From assembly GCA_021788685.1 (NCBI GenBank), contig JAJYKH010000125.1:1-7512 (forward strand): 7,512 nt of DNA. The letters are read 5' to 3'. Below, in pieces: positions 5,680 through 7,512 of the stretch; position 1 is the first letter of the stretch; each line of letters begins with the position of its first letter. Position numbers and translations under genes: made by a program. The DNA comes from Deltaproteobacteria bacterium (GTDB lineage: Bacteria > Desulfobacterota > Desulfobulbia > Desulfobulbales > UBA5123). The notes beneath the pieces are model-generated. The model was not told the origin of the DNA, made no database searches, and saw only the letters and a list, made by a program, of their open reading frames with translations.

Positions 5680-6120
5680 ATGGACAGGAAACTGCTTATT
5701 TCTTTCATTTCTGTAGCTCTGATCTGTTCAGCTTTTGGAGATGCCCGTGCTGATGATGATTTGGTAAGGAGAGCGAAAACATTGAGTGCCCGTGACTTCG
5801 ACAAAACACTCCCTGATCAGCCAGTGGTGGAGTGGTTGCGGGCACATTTGCCGTCCTCATGTAGAGTACTCTGGGGTGAGGACATAACCGATTGTGGCGA
5901 AAGCACGGGAACCGCCATTGACAAAGAACGCGACATGCCGTTGTGCGCAGAAGTGGAAATAAAACAAGGAGCCAAGGTAATCGGCTATCTTGCTTTGTTT
6001 GTCGCTACTCAGAAACGCGGTTTTCTGGCAAGTGATGCAGGACTGTACTTCGGCTATCTTGAGCACAACGGAATAAAATACGATTTCAGGCAATTGAGTG
6101 ACCTGCTCAAGGTTAAATAG
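5680..6120 (+). CDS. Small secreted protein of unknown function
   Basis: A 146-residue protein with a classic signal peptide: MDRK, then a hydrophobic core (residues 5-19), with probable cleavage after ARA at residue 24. The mature part is about 122 residues, with WLRAHLPSSCRVLWGEDITD (52-71) and three cysteines (C61, C72, C89), followed by alternating hydrophobic strands (EVEIKQGAKVIGYLALFVAT, then LYFGYLEHNG). I recognise a general resemblance to conserved hypothetical exported proteins but no named family. No Shine-Dalgarno is visible before the ATG, so the start rests on the signal peptide. Base composition is much more AT-rich than the neighbours, suggesting transfer. It is convergent with the acetyltransferase gene, 36 bases away, and is probably transcribed alone. 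It is likely periplasmic. Confidence 0.72.
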   Translation: MDRKLLISFISVALICSAFGDARADDDLVRRAKTLSARDFDKTLPDQPVVEWLRAHLPSSCRVLWGEDITDCGESTGTAIDKERDMPLCAEVEIKQGAKVIGYLALFVATQKRGFLASDAGLYFGYLEHNGIKYDFRQLSDLLKVK

Positions 6121-6156
6121 CCGCAACGATGCTGTCCACCGTCCGCCTGATATTTT

Positions 6157-6939
6157 TTACCGGGTGTCCGGGAGATCGGAGAAGAGATCGGAAGGAAGGA
6201 AAGAGGCAGCGGGCAGGGTTGACGGCCGCCTGCTGCTGCAGGGGGTTTTGAGGCGAATATGCAAGTGGTACCTTTTCCACAGCCCGAAATAAAGATACGG
6301 CCCGTGGAAAAGGGCGTGCAGCTTTGATTTGAAGCGGATGGACGAGCGATTGGCGCAGTCCGCGATACTCATAAACCGGTCGCGGCCGCGGGCGGCCAGG
6401 AAGCGGTACAGCCGGCGGTGCAGGAAAACCGCCACTCCCCGCCCCCGGTAGGCCGGCAGGGTATAGGTATCATAGAGATAAGCCTGGCGGGAGGCCAGCG
6501 CCAGCCGTTTCCCCATGAAGGCGGCTTCCCGGGTGCAGCACCAGGTAAAGGCGGCCACCTCCGGGCCGTGCTTGACCGCCAGGCAGAGGTGACCGCGCCG
6601 CAGCCGGTCGATCCGCTCTTCCGGGGTGCCTGCTTGCCCCGGCAAGACGGCGAGCGGGCCCACTTCCTCTTCGGTGAGCAGCACGAGATCGTATTCCTCG
6701 TATCTCCTTTCGACCCCTTGCAGCGCTTCCTTTCCCGCTCTCTCCTCCACCAGGTAGTAGCAGGTGATCCGAAGGCCGGAGCGGGCCAAGGCGTCGAGCA
6801 GAAGGCGCCGGGGAGGGCTGTACCGCCACTTGGACAGAAGGTGCGAAAGGTATCCCGCTAATCTCATGCCACCCCCCAGAGCTTCCCTGGGATCTGGCTT
6901 CGTCCAGGCGCACTCCACCGGTGTGCGGTTTGCGGCCAT
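6157..6939 (-). CDS. GNAT-type N-acetyltransferase
   Basis: A 260-residue cytoplasmic protein expected to transfer an acyl group from acyl-CoA to an unknown acceptor. The GNAT core lies at about 80-215. A strand YLYDTYTLPAYRG leads into the acyl-CoA loop RGRGVA (165-170) and helix VFLHRRLYRFLAARG (motif A). Motif B-like residues follow at FMSIADCANRSSIRFKSKLH (189-208). The N-terminal 75 residues are a helical extension, and the last 30 (after LHIRLK) are a Pro/Ser-rich tail of unclear value. ATG 6939 was chosen because GAGGGG (plus-strand 6947-6952) lies seven bases upstream. An in-frame TTG at 6954 overlaps the upstream stop, and ATG 6867 is a reasonable later start. The gene lies 11 bases behind the ligase gene, so the two form an operon. 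Substrate may be a sugar or the ligase product. Confidence 0.8.
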   Translation of the reverse strand: MAANRTPVECAWTKPDPREALGGGMRLAGYLSHLLSKWRYSPPRRLLLDALARSGLRITCYYLVEERAGKEALQGVERRYEEYDLVLLTEEEVGPLAVLPGQAGTPEERIDRLRRGHLCLAVKHGPEVAAFTWCCTREAAFMGKRLALASRQAYLYDTYTLPAYRGRGVAVFLHRRLYRFLAARGRDRFMSIADCANRSSIRFKSKLHALFHGPYLYFGLWKRYHLHIRLKTPCSSRRPSTLPAASFLPSDLFSDLPDTR

Positions 6940-6950
6940 GGGCGTGCCCC

Positions 6951-7512
6951 TCAATCGCGCACCAGGGTTTTGAAGGCCCGGAACTTGCCGGAGGGCTCCC
7001 GGTCGATCTTCTCGACGACCAGGACCTCCACCCGGGCCCCGGGGAATACCAGCTGGACCTTGTCGGCGAAGGCCCGCTCGATCCCTGGATGAAACCTCCG
7101 GTTGGGCACCATCGAGACCTGGAAATCATCAATGTCCCGCTGCACCATCTGATATTCATGCAGGTACTCGGCAAAGTGCAGAAGATGGCCCATCAGATCC
7201 CAGGGCGATTTCCGGACTCCGCCGGCGTAGACCAGGTAGTCATTGGCCCGGCCGCCGATCATGCGCATGAGCGGAAAGGTGCGGCCGCAGGAGCAGGGCG
7301 TGGTTGTATAGCTGCCGAGGTCATAGGTGTTGTAGCGGATGAACGGCATGGTGTAGTTGTTGAGCACCGTGCAGACGATCTCGCCCTCTTCTCCCGGCCC
7401 CACCGGGCGGCCGTCCCGGATGAATTCCATGATCACGGCGTCAAGCGTGATATGGTAGCCCTGGTGATGGCCGCACTCGTAGGCGATATTTTCGGTCTCC
7501 ATCGGGCCGTAG
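6951..7512 (-). CDS. PaaK/CapK-like adenylate-forming ligase, C-terminal part
   Basis: This is the last 187 or so codons of a gene that continues past the right edge of the window, so its start is not visible. The first readable residues are YGPMETENIAYECGHHQGYH, matching the Y-G-x-x-E core motif of phenylacetate-CoA ligase-type AMP-forming enzymes. EGEIVCTVLNN and MPFIRYNTYDLG (the conserved R-Y-x-x-D-L motif) follow, then CSCGRTFPLMRMIGGRANDY with the usual Cys pair and G-R-x-x-D hinge. The C-terminal subdomain ends with REPSGKFRAFKTLVRD, which contains the usual GKFR catalytic-Lys region. Such enzymes activate aryl or other carboxylic acids. CapK-like members sit in polysaccharide and secondary-metabolite loci. 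It is upstream of, and co-directional with, the acetyltransferase. Confidence 0.85.
   Translation of the reverse strand, partial: YGPMETENIAYECGHHQGYHITLDAVIMEFIRDGRPVGPGEEGEIVCTVLNNYTMPFIRYNTYDLGSYTTTPCSCGRTFPLMRMIGGRANDYLVYAGGVRKSPWDLMGHLLHFAEYLHEYQMVQRDIDDFQVSMVPNRRFHPGIERAFADKVQLVFPGARVEVLVVEKIDREPSGKFRAFKTLVRD

Noticed and set aside
6121..6160. A T-run (6153-6158) between the convergent secreted-protein and acetyltransferase genes as a terminator.
   Set aside because: No GC-rich stem precedes the T-run on either strand, and part of it is the acetyltransferase stop codon.
6172..6192. Short direct repeat GAGATCGGA twice with a 12-bp period.
   Set aside because: It encodes the SDLF/SDLP tail of the acetyltransferase. 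Two units are too few to call a repeat element.

Overview
The window is 7.5 kb of mostly GC-rich bacterial DNA. Gene style (a SprA-related metalloprotease, a CxxCH di-heme cytochrome c, an MprF/UPF0104-type flippase, a PaaK/CapK-like ligase) suits a Gram-negative proteobacterium or Desulfobacterota-like organism. No gene here fixes the taxon. Two stretches, about 1080-1820 and 5560-6120, are visibly more AT-rich than the rest and each carries one small gene, so they look like later arrivals.

Layout, left to right. A cytoplasmic HExxH metalloprotease-like protein (57-1082, minus) is divergent from a small two-part protein with a ribbon-helix-helix-like N-terminus and a RAMA/DUF2924-like C-terminus (1395-1817, plus). 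Each has a recognisable sigma70-type promoter in the shared intergenic region. Next comes a decayed copy of the 5' end of a sulfotransferase gene plus its upstream leader (about 1875-2138, plus). A methionine-rich di-heme cytochrome c follows (2158-2922, minus). Beyond it the same leader and 5' end occur again as the start of an intact sulfotransferase gene (3256-4497, plus). Two nucleotides later starts a multi-pass flippase-like membrane protein (4500-5489, plus). A small secreted protein of unknown function (5680-6120, plus) lies in the second AT-rich patch, behind a perfect 9-bp inverted repeat. The right end is a minus-strand operon: the C-terminal part of a PaaK/CapK-like adenylate-forming ligase (6951 to the window edge) followed by a GNAT-type acetyltransferase (6157-6939).

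How the genes may work together. The sulfotransferase and flippase are almost certainly co-transcribed and probably co-translated, which suggests sulfation of a lipid-linked or envelope molecule coupled to its movement across the inner membrane. The ligase and acetyltransferase pair resembles modification genes of polysaccharide or secondary-metabolite loci. The cytochrome is an envelope electron carrier or copper-interacting protein. These pathway links are inference; the substrates cannot be read from the sequence.

The most unusual structural feature is the pair of direct repeats (about 1875-2138 and 3122-3446) flanking the cytochrome gene. The left copy is a truncated, decayed relic of the sulfotransferase start. 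No RNA gene, insertion sequence or CRISPR array was seen.
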